Counted from the stretch's first letter, positions 8,775-19,135 are shown. The stretch: DNA of 64,000 nt from Thermodesulfovibrio thiophilus DSM 17215 (GCF_000423865.1 NZ_AUIU01000018.1:1-64000); one strand, 5' to 3'. Translations and numbers: made by a program. Notes: generated by a model not told the origin, from the sequence alone.

Positions 8775-9092
8775 ATGTTGTCAGCTAAAATTTATAAAAA
8801 ATTAATAATTTTAATTTTTATCCTATTATGGCAAAGTCCTGTTATTTTTGCCCAATCTGATATTGATTTCGATCACAATACTTCTCTTAAAAATTGTTTA
8901 ACACAATGTGACAAGACATATAAGGCAGAAATGGTAGGATGCAACATGGGTTCATTAGTGGGAGCTGATTCCAAACCTATGAGAGATAATGCAGCAAGCG
9001 TTATGTGTTACCAAAAAGCAAAAGAAAGCTACAATAACTGTCGACAAACTTGCCAGTCAAAAGAAATAATAATTCAGGATAAAGAAAAATAA
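8775..9092 (+). CDS. Small exported protein with twin CX3C motifs
   Basis: Unrecognised 105-aa protein. It begins with a clear signal peptide (basic start, then IILIFILLWQSPVIFAQ, cleavage probably after FAQ). The mature part of about 78 residues contains CLTQC and, about 40 residues later, CRQTC, plus two single Cys (GC at the centre and MC before the second motif). The arrangement resembles helical hairpins stapled by two disulfides (CX3C twin motifs), which is consistent with an oxidising or metal-binding periplasmic setting. It is divergent from the hydrogenase operon and followed by an MFS gene 181 bp away. Function unknown. Confidence 0.7.
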   Translation: MLSAKIYKKLIILIFILLWQSPVIFAQSDIDFDHNTSLKNCLTQCDKTYKAEMVGCNMGSLVGADSKPMRDNAASVMCYQKAKESYNNCRQTCQSKEIIIQDKEK

Positions 9093-9273
9093 ATCTATTT
9101 TTTAAACAAAATGTCTACCGCATTTCAGTAGTAATGCTTACCACTTCTTTCCAGAAAGTCCATAAATATTAATTTAATAATCCCTTTTATTATTATGTTT
9201 AAAAGCTAGGTTTAATTTGGATCATTTATAAAAGTTTAAAAAACAAAATTATAGCATTATAATAGTAGATATT

Positions 9274-10437
9274 ATGCCAATTAAAGAGTTTATTGCCATT
9301 ATTTATACTACTGTAATGACCATTTCGGCACTGCATATGCCAGAACCACTATTACCGATACTGGCTGGTTCTTTAAAAGTTGAAATGGATACTATACCAC
9401 TTATTATGAGTGCGACATATATTCCTCTGACAACTATTCCTCTGATTTCTGGAATTATGCTTAAATTTCTTTCGCCGAAAAATATGATCCTTCTTGCAGC
9501 TTTAATACATTCATTAATTGTTTTTTTGATTTCTATTGCAGAAAATCTCTATTTAGTTATTTGTTTGAGATTTATAGAAGGTTTTTTAATTTCAGCTATT
9601 CTTACTTCAAATACCACTTATATTGCATTAAAATCTGTACAGGGAAGAATTCAATTTTTTATTTCATATTATATTGCCTTTACCATCATTGGTGGATTGT
9701 TTGGAAGGATTTTCAGCAGTATCATAGCTAACTATTTTGGATGGAGAATATGTTTTCAAATAATGTCTGTAAGCTTACTTATAGTTATTCCCGTGGTTTA
9801 TTATTTTCTTGAAAATATAAAATTACCAAAAAGCATTGACACTAAAAGCCACAGTGATCAAGATAGTTTTAAAGAATTAAAAATGGTTTTTTTGGATAAA
9901 ACATATCTATATATTTATATTTCTATTTTCTGTCTGTTTTTTGTTTTTTCAGCTATAACTAATTTTTTACCTTTTAGAATTAAAAACATTGATAAAGAAA
10001 GCAGTCAGATAGTTATAGGATTTATTTATACTGGATATATCACGGGAATATTTATGTCTTTTATTGCAACTTCAATAATAAAATGGATCGGAAATGAAAG
10101 AAAGACCATGCTCGCTGGTTTTATTATGTATGGTTTTTTCCTTCTATTATTGAGTATACCTAGTATACCGATAATTTTTCTTACAATGTTTGGCTTTTGC
10201 TCGGGTATGTTTCTTGTGCACTCAGTTGCTTCTGGTTATCTCAATAAAATAGCAACAATACCAAAAAGTCTTGTTAATGGGGCATACATTGCTTTTTATT
10301 ATTCTGGTGGCGTTCTTGGTTCATACATTCCAGGTCTTATATATAAAAATTTTGGATGGGGAACTTTTATAGGATTATTATTTGTTTTCATTATTACCGG
10401 CCTGTGTATTATAACTAAACTATCAGACCATGCGTGA
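9274..10437 (+). CDS. Major facilitator superfamily transporter
   Basis: Inner membrane carrier of 387 aa with about 12 hydrophobic segments and an acidic/basic loop around residues 190-205 between the two halves. Typical MFS features include the LRFIEGF region in the fourth helix and gene-wide hydrophobicity. The substrate cannot be assigned. TATAAT (9258-9263) ends 10 nt before the ATG and no Shine-Dalgarno is seen, suggesting a nearly leaderless mRNA. Its 3' end overlaps the convergent response regulator gene by 23 nt. Confidence 0.85.
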   Translation: MPIKEFIAIIYTTVMTISALHMPEPLLPILAGSLKVEMDTIPLIMSATYIPLTTIPLISGIMLKFLSPKNMILLAALIHSLIVFLISIAENLYLVICLRFIEGFLISAILTSNTTYIALKSVQGRIQFFISYYIAFTIIGGLFGRIFSSIIANYFGWRICFQIMSVSLLIVIPVVYYFLENIKLPKSIDTKSHSDQDSFKELKMVFLDKTYLYIYISIFCLFFVFSAITNFLPFRIKNIDKESSQIVIGFIYTGYITGIFMSFIATSIIKWIGNERKTMLAGFIMYGFFLLLLSIPSIPIIFLTMFGFCSGMFLVHSVASGYLNKIATIPKSLVNGAYIAFYYSGGVLGSYIPGLIYKNFGWGTFIGLLFVFIITGLCIITKLSDHA

Positions 10438-11056
10438 TAGCATAGTTTATAATTTCGGCATTATTCTGTAGTTCAAGTTTTTCAAGAATCCTGGCTCTGT
10501 AAGTACTTACAGTTTTAATGCTTATAGAAAGATCCTTTGAAATTTCTCTAAGAGTTTTTCCTCTGGCTATCATAAGCAAAACCTGAAACTCTCTTTCTGA
10601 AAGTTTTTCATGAAGAGGTATATCATTAGATTTATCAAGATAATGAAGCAATTTTTCTGAAAAACTCTGAGGAATATATTTACCGCCCTTGACTATTTTT
10701 TCAACAGCTCTTAAAAGTTCTTCAGGATCCGCAGATTTTGTTATATAACCTGAAGCTCCTAATTTTAATGAACGCATTGCATATTGTTCTTCTGGATACA
10801 TACTCAGCATTAGTACTTTTACTTCAGGATATAATGTTTTAATTTTTTTTAAAGTTTCTATCCCATTAATATCTGGCATGGCTATATCAAGAAAAACAAT
10901 ATCAAACTTTTCCCTTGAAATAATATCAAGAGCTTCGTGTCCGTTTTTTGCCTCTTTACAGTCCTCGATATAAGAAGTATCAAGAAGAATTTCTTTTAAT
11001 CCTTTTCTAAAAAGAGTATGGTCGTCAATAATTAAAACTTTGAGTTTTTCAATCAT
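10415..11056 (-). CDS. NarL/FixJ-family response regulator
   Basis: DNA-binding regulator of 213 aa. The N-terminal receiver carries the acidic pair in LIIDDH, the phosphoacceptor Asp in IVFLDIAMPD, and Thr/Lys positions in MLSMYP and GYITKSADP. The C-terminal LuxR-type helix-turn-helix is LSEREFQVLLMIARGKTLRE followed by ISIKTVSTYRARILEKL. Its start overlaps the sensor kinase gene by 8 nt, so the pair forms a two-component system. Target genes are unknown. The convergent MFS gene overlaps its 3' end. Confidence 0.95.
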   Translation of the reverse strand: MIEKLKVLIIDDHTLFRKGLKEILLDTSYIEDCKEAKNGHEALDIISREKFDIVFLDIAMPDINGIETLKKIKTLYPEVKVLMLSMYPEEQYAMRSLKLGASGYITKSADPEELLRAVEKIVKGGKYIPQSFSEKLLHYLDKSNDIPLHEKLSEREFQVLLMIARGKTLREISKDLSISIKTVSTYRARILEKLELQNNAEIINYAITHGLIV

Positions 11057-13223
11057 CGGGCTTCAAAGGCAATGAAATGATCACCTCTGTTCCTCCTTCT
11101 GGTATTCTGTGAATATCAATGGTTGCATTTATAGAGTATGCTCTTTCTCTCATAGCCATCAAACCAAATGATCCTAAACTCTTTATTTTTTCTTCTGATA
11201 TCCCTATCCCATTGTCTTTAATAATCAATGAAAGACTTCCATCAGACCTAAATATTTTAATATTTACTTCCGTAGCTTTAGCATGTCTGGCTATATTTGT
11301 AAGACCCTCCTGAAAGATTCTAAAAAGATTTAAAGATACATTTTTTGATAAATTAAAACCATCATCTGATATGGTAATATTACAATGTATTGAAGTATTT
11401 CGTTCAAATTCTCTAATCTGCCACATTATAGCATCCTGAAGGCTTAAGTGGTCAATAAGTGATGGACGTAGCCTGTTTGATATATTCTGAACCTGTTTTA
11501 TCAACGCATTTACTATGCTTAATGTCTCGTTAAATTTTTTTCGCAAATTATAGTCCTCGATTCGTTTTTTTATCCATGACAGACTTAATTTTAAAGCAGT
11601 TAGAGACTGACCCAACTCATCATGAATTTCTCTTGCAATCTCTTTTCTTTCATTCTCTCTTATATTCTGTAAATATAAAGAGAGTTTTCTCAATGCTTCT
11701 TTGGATTTTGTCAGTTCTTCTTCAATGCGTTTTCTATAAGTAATATCCCTTCCTATTGTTTTTGTTTTAACAAAATTGCCTTTCTCATCAACTTCAACAA
11801 ACACATTTAATGAAGCAGTAAACTCAGAGCCATCTTTCCTTATAAAATCTCTTTCTATTTGAATAAAATTATAGTTATCTATTAAAGGGAAAAATTTTGC
11901 CTGAGCTCTTTTTGAATCTTCTGTCATGAAATAAGTCAAAGGTTTGCCTATTATTTCTTCTTTTTTGTAGCCCAACATTTTTGCTTCTGTTTCATTACAC
12001 TCAATAATTATTCCGTTTTTATCAACAGAATGATACATATCAGGCGCATTATCATAAAGATCCCTGTATTTTTTTTCTGAAATTCTCAATTCTTGTTCAA
12101 TTTTCTTTCTTTTTGAAATATTGATTGCAAGAATAACTATTATCAGGGATAAAGTAATAAAAACTAGAATAATCATAATTAAGGTGTCTCTGTATTTTAT
12201 GAAAAAACTTTCAGGAATATTTATAACTCTACTTTCTCTGGGAAGTTGTTTTAAAGATATGTTGAATTTTTTAAGTTCTTTGTAATCAAACATGTATTCG
12301 TTTGGGCTATCTTTAATTACAGGAATTTCAGAAGGTAATTTACCATGCAAAACCTCTAAAGCAAGTTCTCCAGCTTTTTTGCCCTGCAGGAACGCACTTG
12401 TCAGCTTTCCTCCTACAATACCTCTGCCAAGATAGAAATCCCATACACCATATATTGGAACCCGACTATGAGAGTAAAGCAAATCAAGACTCTCTTCATA
12501 GGCAAAAAAATTACCAGTTCTGTCCCTGTTTGCAAGGAGAAGGAGTATGATGCTTTTAGATGGAATTTTTTCAACTTCTTTTGGCAATTCTTTCATATCA
12601 GGATTTTCAAGCATAATGAAATTTATGCTGCTTGGAAATCTTGGTAATATTTCAATAAGACTTTTTTTCATCGCAAGCCCTGTAGTTGTTATATCATTAA
12701 TAATATAAACTCTCTGAGTATCACGATGAAGTTTAAGTGCAATATCAATGGTTCCCGCAATATCTGTCTCTTCAGCAACTCCTGTGAACCATTTTCTATG
12801 TTTTTCTATTAATTTATCAGAGAAGTCATTAACACCACAGAAAATAACAGGTGTACGGTAAAACAGTTGTTGATAATATTTTCCTATAAACAGCAAAGCG
12901 TCATTGTCAGAGACAACTATCAGATCGAACTTAATTCCATTGTACTTTTGTTTCATGAAATTAAAAAACTTTTCAAAATATCTTTCTCCATAAAAACGTT
13001 TAGTGTCCATATATTCTATATAAAAATCGATATGGTCTTCCTCAGGTTTTAATGATTTTTTAATGCCCTGCAATATATTGTCCGTCCAGCTTAATCCCTG
13101 ATGGTAAGAGTTAATGACTAAAATCTTTTTCTTTTCCTGAGCGTTTGCAGATAAACAAAAACAACAACAGAAAATAAAAATAATACAACTTTTAAATATG
13201 TTTAATTTCCTTAATCCATTCAT
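11049..13223 (-). CDS. Membrane sensor kinase: periplasmic ABC-binding-like domain, PAS, HisKA_3
   Basis: Sensor kinase paired with the following response regulator. From the ATG at 13223 it has a signal or first membrane segment (IIFIFCCCFCLSANAQ), a periplasmic domain of about 300 residues resembling ABC transporter substrate-binding (PF04392-like; VINSYHQGLSWTDNI is typical), a transmembrane helix (LIMIILVFITLSLIIVILAI), a PAS domain, a HisKA_3 box RENERKEIAREIHDELGQSL, and an HATPase with DNGIGISEEK and GSFGLMAMRER. This is NarX/NreB-like architecture sensing an extracytoplasmic small molecule that cannot be identified. An upstream ATG at 13265 is possible but would precede the signal sequence by 14 residues. 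The start lies within the end of glgC. Confidence 0.9.
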   Translation of the reverse strand: MNGLRKLNIFKSCIIFIFCCCFCLSANAQEKKKILVINSYHQGLSWTDNILQGIKKSLKPEEDHIDFYIEYMDTKRFYGERYFEKFFNFMKQKYNGIKFDLIVVSDNDALLFIGKYYQQLFYRTPVIFCGVNDFSDKLIEKHRKWFTGVAEETDIAGTIDIALKLHRDTQRVYIINDITTTGLAMKKSLIEILPRFPSSINFIMLENPDMKELPKEVEKIPSKSIILLLLANRDRTGNFFAYEESLDLLYSHSRVPIYGVWDFYLGRGIVGGKLTSAFLQGKKAGELALEVLHGKLPSEIPVIKDSPNEYMFDYKELKKFNISLKQLPRESRVINIPESFFIKYRDTLIMIILVFITLSLIIVILAINISKRKKIEQELRISEKKYRDLYDNAPDMYHSVDKNGIIIECNETEAKMLGYKKEEIIGKPLTYFMTEDSKRAQAKFFPLIDNYNFIQIERDFIRKDGSEFTASLNVFVEVDEKGNFVKTKTIGRDITYRKRIEEELTKSKEALRKLSLYLQNIRENERKEIAREIHDELGQSLTALKLSLSWIKKRIEDYNLRKKFNETLSIVNALIKQVQNISNRLRPSLIDHLSLQDAIMWQIREFERNTSIHCNITISDDGFNLSKNVSLNLFRIFQEGLTNIARHAKATEVNIKIFRSDGSLSLIIKDNGIGISEEKIKSLGSFGLMAMRERAYSINATIDIHRIPEGGTEVIISLPLKPDD

Positions 13224-14427
13224 TATATCGTGCTGCTCTTGGAAGAATACATATCCCTGAAACATCTATATGACATCGAAAACGATCCTTTTCAGGTGAA
13301 AGACCAATTTCTTCTCCATCATAGACAACATTTTTTTTGTCAATTATAACACGAGAAAGTTTACTGTTTCTTTTTATGACAACATCATCCATAATAAGAG
13401 AATCCGTTATCTCGGTATTTCTTTCAACTATCACTCCACTTCCTATAAAAGAGTTTTCTATCTTGCCTCCGTATATCAAAGCTCCATCAGCAATAACACT
13501 GTTTTTTATTTCTCCATCAAGAATTTTTACAGGTGGACCATCATATTTTGCAGGATAAATTGTCCACATTTTATTGTCAATCTCAAAGATTGGTTTTTCC
13601 CCAAGCATATCCATATGTGCATCAAAGTATGCTTTAATTGTACCTACATCTCTCCAGTAACCCTGTTCCTCATAAGGTTTAATATCTGAGACTCTGTTTT
13701 TGCCAAAATCATAAGCATAAACACTATAACCTTTTTCCACAAGGTCCGGAAGGACATGAGCACCAAAATCATGTTGTTTTTTCTTTTCAGCACGCACCAA
13801 TGCATCAATCAAAATGTTGGTATTGAATATATAATTGCCCATTGATACATAAGCCATTTCAGGATTGTCAGGCATCGATATTGGTTGTTTAGGTTTTTCC
13901 TGAAATCCTGTTATTCTCTGGTCTGGTTGTGTTACTATAACGCCAAATGATGAGGCTTCTTTTATTGAAACAGGTCTTGCAGCTACTGTAACCTGAGCGT
14001 TATTTTCAATATGAAATTTTAACATCTGCCTTATATCCATCCTGTAAATATGATCTGCACCAAAAATTAATACAATATCTGTTTCATGATCTTTAATTAA
14101 GCCTATATTTTGAAAAACTGCATCAGCTGTTCCCTGAAACCATTCAGGTCCCATTCTCATCTGAGGAGGGACTACTGTCACAAAATGATTGCGTCCAACA
14201 GAGGAAAAAAACCAGTTCTGCCTGATGTGTTCGATAAGGGACTGAGATTTATATTGAACAAGAAGATATATTGAATAAACATAAGAATTAACAAGATTAC
14301 TCAAAACAAAATCAACTATACGATATCTTGCTCCAAAAGGCACAGAAGGTTTTGACCTGAAAGATGTTAATGGAAAAAGTCTTTCACCTTTACCACCTGC
14401 AAGAACTATTGCCAATACATCAGGCAT
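13192..14427 (-). CDS. glgC: Glucose-1-phosphate adenylyltransferase
   Basis: Makes ADP-glucose for glycogen synthesis. The 411-aa protein has the nucleotidyltransferase signature LAGGKGERLFPLTSFRSKPS, the catalytic Asp region FGADHIYRMD, the glucose-1-phosphate loop GFQEKP and YVSMGNYIF, and a left-handed beta-helix C-terminus (NSVIADGALIYGG, ENSFIGSGVIV). It lies 14 bp after the C39-like gene and overlaps the kinase gene downstream. The only other storage-carbohydrate gene here is treZ at 53035, so the pathway must be completed elsewhere. Confidence 0.96.
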   Translation of the reverse strand: MPDVLAIVLAGGKGERLFPLTSFRSKPSVPFGARYRIVDFVLSNLVNSYVYSIYLLVQYKSQSLIEHIRQNWFFSSVGRNHFVTVVPPQMRMGPEWFQGTADAVFQNIGLIKDHETDIVLIFGADHIYRMDIRQMLKFHIENNAQVTVAARPVSIKEASSFGVIVTQPDQRITGFQEKPKQPISMPDNPEMAYVSMGNYIFNTNILIDALVRAEKKKQHDFGAHVLPDLVEKGYSVYAYDFGKNRVSDIKPYEEQGYWRDVGTIKAYFDAHMDMLGEKPIFEIDNKMWTIYPAKYDGPPVKILDGEIKNSVIADGALIYGGKIENSFIGSGVIVERNTEITDSLIMDDVVIKRNSKLSRVIIDKKNVVYDGEEIGLSPEKDRFRCHIDVSGICILPRAARYNEWIKEIKHI

Positions 14428-14441
14428 GGATTAAGTCCTCC

Positions 14442-14945
14442 TTATCTTGTTATTAAAAGTGTCCAGAAATCTGTCTTTCTCCATTTTTTTAAAAAATCAT
14501 GGATTTTTATTTTTTTATTCATCTCTGTTCCAGAATTTACTATAACAAAATCATCACTAAATCCTACAACCACCATAAAATGATATTTTCTATAAAACCA
14601 GTATCCCTCATCTGTCATTACAATCAAAGGTTTGTCAGCCTGAATTTTTTCTTTTATATCTTCGATACTTCCTGTGTATTGAACAGCTTTAAAGCCCCTT
14701 TTTTGTGCAAAGATAATCATATCAAAATCAGATGTTCCACGTGCTCCTTTACTGTAAATATCTTTTGCTATTTCATCAGGTGTTATTTCCATCCCCAGAA
14801 AATTCAAAACCGTAGCTAAAGATGAAGGACCACACTGAAAATCTTCAGAAGGGAAAAAAGGAACAGAATTGATTATATATTCCTGAGCATTAAGAACTTG
14901 TGGAAACAGAAAAAAGAAAATTATAATATACTTTAAACTTTTCAT
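14442..14945 (-). CDS. Exported C39-peptidase-like protein
   Basis: 167-aa protein with a signal peptide (SLKYIIIFFFLFPQVLNAQ). It has a C39-like papain-fold core: QCGPSSLATVLNFLG carries the nucleophile Cys preceded by the oxyanion-hole Gln, and YHFMVVVGF supplies the His. The third position, normally Asp, appears as Asn in FVIVNSGT. This form occurs in C39-like proteins that are not bacteriocin exporters. It is in a run prfA-prmC-this-glgC with a 4-nt overlap with prmC. It is probably a periplasmic protease or a non-catalytic relative; the substrate is unknown. Confidence 0.75.
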   Translation of the reverse strand: MKSLKYIIIFFFLFPQVLNAQEYIINSVPFFPSEDFQCGPSSLATVLNFLGMEITPDEIAKDIYSKGARGTSDFDMIIFAQKRGFKAVQYTGSIEDIKEKIQADKPLIVMTDEGYWFYRKYHFMVVVGFSDDFVIVNSGTEMNKKIKIHDFLKKWRKTDFWTLLITR

Positions 14946-15793
14946 ACTACTCTGTTTTTTAATATCATAACTCTTTCAATTCCTGCAAGGTCTTTTACGT
15001 TTTTTATTATTTCAAAGCCATTAGATTTTGAAATATCTTTAACTGTTTCTGTCTGTCCCAACCCTAGTTCCAGAAAAATCAGTCCATCATTTATGAGATA
15101 TTCTTTCGCTCTTTTTAATATTTCTCTGTAAAATTGCAGTCCGTCTGCTCCACCGTTCAAAGCCTCGAAAGGTTCATAATCTTTAACTTCACTCTGTAAT
15201 GTATAAATTTCTTCTGTTTTAATATATGGTGGATTGGCAGTAATACATGTAAATAATTTTTTTTTTAGAGGTTCAAAGAGATTGCCAACAATAAAGCTGG
15301 CATTTTTGATATTATTCAGGGTTTTAGTTTCATTCGCATAAAAAATCGCTCTTTTTGATAAATCAATACCATATACTTTAGATTGGGGAATGTTTTTAGC
15401 AATTGCAAGTGCAATACAGCCTGAGCCTGTGCACAGATCCAGTATTGTTTTCCCTCGATTTATAATTAAGTCTTTCCTTTTGATAACTTCTTCAACTAAA
15501 ATCTCTGTCTCAGGCCTCGGAATCAACACTCCTTGCCCAACTTTTATTCTGATATTATAAAACTCGCATTCTTCCAGAATATACTGTAGCGGTTCTTTTT
15601 TTAAACGTCTTTTGACAAGGAAATTGATAGTTTCAGCCTGTTCAGAAGTCAGATCAGGATTTTGAGTATAAAGCTTTATTTTTTCAATTTTTAAAACATG
15701 GCAGACAATATCCTCTGCTTGTTTTTCTGGATGGTCAAAGTTTTGTTCTTTTAAAACTCTGACTATCTCTTTTATTTGATCAAAAGCTTTCAC
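14942..15793 (-). CDS. prmC: Release factor glutamine methyltransferase
   Basis: S-adenosylmethionine-dependent methylase that modifies the Gln of the GGQ motif in release factors. The 283-aa protein has SAM-binding [16 protein letters not shown] and the substrate motif NPPY ([11 protein letters not shown]), followed by the usual [17 protein letters not shown] block. The N-terminal helical domain recognises the release factor. It overlaps prfA by 4 nt, the common prfA-prmC pairing, and overlaps the C39-like gene by 4 nt on the other side. Confidence 0.96.
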   Translation of the reverse strand: MKAFDQIKEIVRVLKEQNFDHPEKQAEDIVCHVLKIEKIKLYTQNPDLTSEQAETINFLVKRRLKKEPLQYILEECEFYNIRIKVGQGVLIPRPETEILVEEVIKRKDLIINRGKTILDLCTGSGCIALAIAKNIPQSKVYGIDLSKRAIFYANETKTLNNIKNASFIVGNLFEPLKKKLFTCITANPPYIKTEEIYTLQSEVKDYEPFEALNGGADGLQFYREILKRAKEYLINDGLIFLELGLGQTETVKDISKSNGFEIIKNVKDLAGIERVMILKNRVV

Positions 15794-16851
15794 ATCTCCT
15801 TAAGCTTTTCTGCCTGATAGTAGGATGTTAATGCATCAATCATTTCGTCAAGATTTCCGTTTAAAACCTGGTCAAGCTTATATAGAGTCAATCCTATTCT
15901 GTGGTCTGTAATCCTGTTCTGAGGGAAGTTGTAAGTTCTTATTCTTTCACTTCTTTCACCTGTTCCTACCTGCCCCTTTCTCTCAGCAGCCCTTTCTGCT
16001 TCTTTTTTCTGTGTCTCTATTTCAAACAAACGAGCTCTTAAAACCTTCATGGCCTTTTCTCTATTTTTCATTTGAGATCGTTCATCCTGACATTGAACAA
16101 TTATTCCTGTTGGAATATGAACAATTCTCACCGCCGAGTAGGCAGTATTTACTGACTGTCCTCCCGGTCCTGATGCGCAAAATGTATCAATTCGTAAATC
16201 TTTTTCATCAATTTTTATATCAACCTCCTCCGCCTCTGGAAGCACTGCTACTGTTGCAGTTGATGTATGAATCCTGCCTGATCCTTCTGTTAAGGGAATT
16301 CTCTGAACTCTATGCACTCCGCTTTCATATTTTAATTTGCTGAATGCACCCTTGCCTGAAATTGTGGCAATTATTTCTTTCAAACCTCCTAATCCTGTTG
16401 AATGAGTATCAATAATTTCCACTTTCCAGCCTTTTGATTCAGCATATTTTGAATACATTCTGAACAGATCTGCAGCAAAAAGAGCAGCTTCCTCACCGCC
16501 TGTTCCCGCTCTTATTTCAAGAATTACATTTTTCTCATCTCTTGGGTCTTTTGGTAAAAGTAAAATTTTAAGTTCCTGTTCAATCTGAGATTTCCTTCTT
16601 CTGAGTTCCTGCAACTCTTCTTCAGCAAGCTCCTTTAACTCTGAGTCATTACTTTTAAGTATCTCTTCAGTCTCTTCAATCTGTTGAAGAACTTTTTTAT
16701 ATTCTCTAAATTTAGTAACAATAGGCTCAAGATTGAGTCTTTCCTTAGAATATTTCATGTATTCTTCTTTGTCTGAAATTATATCAGGGGTTGAAAGAGC
16801 CTGTGTTATTTTTTCATATTTATTTTCTACTTCTATTAATTTTTCAAGCAT
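15790..16851 (-). CDS. prfA: Peptide chain release factor 1
   Basis: Terminates translation at UAA and UAG. The 353-aa protein shows the peptidyl-tRNA hydrolysis motif GGQ in [19 protein letters not shown] and the RF1 codon-reading tripeptide position RIPLTE (PxT class, not SPF of RF2). The N-terminal coiled helical domain and the [17 protein letters not shown] tail are typical. Overlaps of 8 nt with the upstream DUF1385 gene and 4 nt with prmC indicate one transcript. Confidence 0.97.
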   Translation of the reverse strand: MLEKLIEVENKYEKITQALSTPDIISDKEEYMKYSKERLNLEPIVTKFREYKKVLQQIEETEEILKSNDSELKELAEEELQELRRRKSQIEQELKILLLPKDPRDEKNVILEIRAGTGGEEAALFAADLFRMYSKYAESKGWKVEIIDTHSTGLGGLKEIIATISGKGAFSKLKYESGVHRVQRIPLTEGSGRIHTSTATVAVLPEAEEVDIKIDEKDLRIDTFCASGPGGQSVNTAYSAVRIVHIPTGIIVQCQDERSQMKNREKAMKVLRARLFEIETQKKEAERAAERKGQVGTGERSERIRTYNFPQNRITDHRIGLTLYKLDQVLNGNLDEMIDALTSYYQAEKLKEM

Positions 16852-17731
16852 TGGATTCTTTCTCCTTTTCAGAAAAGCTTAATACTGCTTTCAAAGCTTC
16901 GCATGCAACCTCTATTTGTGAAGAATCTGGCTCTTTTGTAGTAATTTTCTGAAAGCCAAGACCAGGAAATATAATAATTCTACCGAGAAAATTATTTTGC
17001 CATTTTGCAGAGAGTTTTAAAATTTCATAAGATACTCCTGCAATAACAGGTAAAAGCACAATTCTTGATACAGCTTTCAACAAAAAGTTCCATGAAGATG
17101 GAATCATTGAAAATACAAGTATGCTTATAATAAGAACAATAAATATAAAACTTGTTCCACATCTTACATGAAGTCTTGAATATTTTTGTATATTTTCAGC
17201 AATCAATTGCTCTCCTGATTCAAAAGCATTTATAGTTTTATGTTCAGCCCCGTGATAGGCAAATATTCGTTTCATCTGTGACCACATGCTTATTATAACC
17301 ACATATCCTATGAATACAAATATTCGTATAATGCCATCAACAAAGTTAAAAATAAACGAATTTGTTGATACAATTTCCATTAAATAACCTGTTAGCCTGG
17401 TCATATACAAAGGTAAAATAATAAACAAGGATATTCCTATTATCAATGCTAAAAACAATGATAGAGCTAGACTCCATGGGCTTGACTTTTCTTCCTTAAA
17501 AACAACTTTACTGCTGAAATCTATCGCTTTCATACCAAGCCAGAGGGTTTCAAAGAGAATAAAAAATCCACGAATTACAGGTATTTTTGAAATAACACTC
17601 TGTTTTTTAAATTTTTCTGATTTGATTATAATTTCACCGTCTGGGTTTCGAACAGCAACAGCCCACCCCTTTGGTGATTTCATCATAACTCCTTCAATTA
17701 CAGCCTGTCCACCTACAGTAACATCTTTCAT
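16844..17731 (-). CDS. DUF1385 family membrane protein
   Basis: 295-aa polytopic membrane protein beginning [19 protein letters not shown], the recognised start of the DUF1385 family. It has about five hydrophobic segments and the conserved [19 protein letters not shown] block with two His, which suggests a metal or catalytic site. In many bacteria it sits beside prfA-prmC or rpmE, as here (8-nt overlap with prfA, after rpmE). Biochemical function is not established, though metalloprotein or wall-related roles have been suggested by context. It is preceded by a terminator that separates it from rpmE. Confidence 0.88.
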   Translation of the reverse strand: MKDVTVGGQAVIEGVMMKSPKGWAVAVRNPDGEIIIKSEKFKKQSVISKIPVIRGFFILFETLWLGMKAIDFSSKVVFKEEKSSPWSLALSLFLALIIGISLFIILPLYMTRLTGYLMEIVSTNSFIFNFVDGIIRIFVFIGYVVIISMWSQMKRIFAYHGAEHKTINAFESGEQLIAENIQKYSRLHVRCGTSFIFIVLIISILVFSMIPSSWNFLLKAVSRIVLLPVIAGVSYEILKLSAKWQNNFLGRIIIFPGLGFQKITTKEPDSSQIEVACEALKAVLSFSEKEKESNA

Positions 17732-17752
17732 TTCTTATACTCCTGAGATTGC

Positions 17753-17794
17753 AAATAAAAAGGGGTTAGAAAAATGTATAATTTATCTAACCCC
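17753..17794 (-). terminator. Intrinsic terminator after rpmE
   Basis: Minus strand GGGGTTAGA, a 15-nt loop, TCTAACCCC, then TTTTTATTT. It lies 18 bp after the rpmE stop and upstream of the DUF1385 gene. Confidence 0.85.
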
Positions 17795-17812
17795 CTGCAC
17801 AAAACTTAACAG

Positions 17813-18013
17813 CTATTTTTTACCGTATTTCTTTATAAACTTCTCTACTCTACCTTCTGCATCAACAATCTTCTGCTTTCCTGTGTAAAAAGGATGGCAT
17901 TTAGAACAAATATCCACTTTAATAACAGGTTTTGTTGAACGAGTGATAAATGTTTCACCACATGCACATACAACCTTTGCCTCTTTGTATTCAGGATGAA
18001 TTTTTTCTTTCAT
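17813..18013 (-). CDS. rpmE: 50S ribosomal protein L31, zinc-binding form
   Basis: 66-aa L31 starting [16 protein letters not shown]. The four zinc ligands are Cys16, Cys18, Cys36 and Cys39 (CAC and CSKC), so this is the C+ type. The ATG at 18013 has GGAGGAGA just upstream. A longer reading with an extra nine residues would place that ribosome binding site inside the gene. HPFYTGKQK and the basic C-terminal tail complete the family pattern. It is separated from the next gene by its own terminator. Confidence 0.97.
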   Translation of the reverse strand: MKEKIHPEYKEAKVVCACGETFITRSTKPVIKVDICSKCHPFYTGKQKIVDAEGRVEKFIKKYGKK

Positions 18014-18076
18014 CTTCTCCTCCGTCATAAAGTTTAACAATTAATTTTATCCTGAAATATATTTTTTTAGCAAGCA

Positions 18077-19135
18077 TTAAGGTTTTATCTCATCAAGTAA
18101 GGCTTTCACAACTTCACTTTCTTTAACAGTTTTTACTATTTTACCTTTTACAAAAACTATCCCCTGTGCTCTGCCCCCGGCAATTCCATAATCTGCTTCT
18201 CTTGCCTCACCGGGACCATTAACAGCACATCCCATAACAGCAACTTTTAAAGGTTTTTTTATATTTTTCAATGCATTTTTTACCTGTTTTACCATTTTTT
18301 TTATATCTACTTCACATCTTCCACATGTAGGACAACTTATTATTTCAACCCCATACTCTCTCAATCCTGTTACTCTTAAGATTTCATACGCAACATTAAC
18401 CTCAATAACTGGTGAATCAGTTAATGAAACTCTTACTGTATCACCGATTCCTTCAAGAAGTAACATTCCTATACCAATAGCACTTTTTACCGCTCCCTCT
18501 GGTATGGGCCCTGTTTCTGTAATGCCAACATGCAGTGGATAGTCATGCTTGTTACTGAAGAGATTATAAGCCTCTACTGTTTTTAACACATCAGAAGCTT
18601 TAAGAGAAACTTTAATATCATGAAAGTCGAGTTCTTCAAGTATTTCAATATGTCTTTCTGCTGCTTCCACCATTGCCTGCGCAGTTGGATCACTGTATTT
18701 TTGCAGTAAATCCTTTGGCAATGAGCCTGCATTAACACCTATTCTGATTGGAACTTTTTTATCCTTTGCAGCATTAACAACTTCTTTTACTTTCCATTTA
18801 GCACCAATGTTTCCAGGGTTAATTCTTAATCCATCAACACCCTGAAATATTGCTTCAAGTGCAAGCATATAGTTGAAATGAATGTCTGCAATTAGAGGAA
18901 TCTTTATTTTTCTTTTAATTTCTCCCAAAGCTCTGGCAGCCTCCATATCCGGCACAGCCACTCTTATAATTTCACATCCAGCTCGTTCAAGTTGTTTTAT
19001 CTGTCTTACAGTTTTTTTTATATCTCTTGTATCTGTCTTGGTCATAGATTGAACAGCAACAGCAGCACCATTTCCAATTGGTACATTGCCTATATAAAGT
19101 CTTCTCGTTTTTTTTCGTTCAGACTTATTCATCAC
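18077..19135 (-). CDS. ispG: 4-hydroxy-3-methylbut-2-enyl diphosphate synthase (IspG/GcpE)
   Basis: Reduces MEcPP to HMBPP in the MEP isoprenoid pathway with a [4Fe-4S] cluster. The 352-aa protein has a TIM-barrel N-terminus (VAVQSMTKTDTRD, IPLIADIHFNY, LRINPGNIG) and a C-terminal cluster domain with CPTCGRCE and GCAVNGPGEARE. The Glu in the latter is the conserved catalytic residue. It is the short bacterial form without the plant insertion. Its start overlaps the mltG stop by 11 nt. Confidence 0.97.
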   Translation of the reverse strand: MMNKSERKKTRRLYIGNVPIGNGAAVAVQSMTKTDTRDIKKTVRQIKQLERAGCEIIRVAVPDMEAARALGEIKRKIKIPLIADIHFNYMLALEAIFQGVDGLRINPGNIGAKWKVKEVVNAAKDKKVPIRIGVNAGSLPKDLLQKYSDPTAQAMVEAAERHIEILEELDFHDIKVSLKASDVLKTVEAYNLFSNKHDYPLHVGITETGPIPEGAVKSAIGIGMLLLEGIGDTVRVSLTDSPVIEVNVAYEILRVTGLREYGVEIISCPTCGRCEVDIKKMVKQVKNALKNIKKPLKVAVMGCAVNGPGEAREADYGIAGGRAQGIVFVKGKIVKTVKESEVVKALLDEIKP

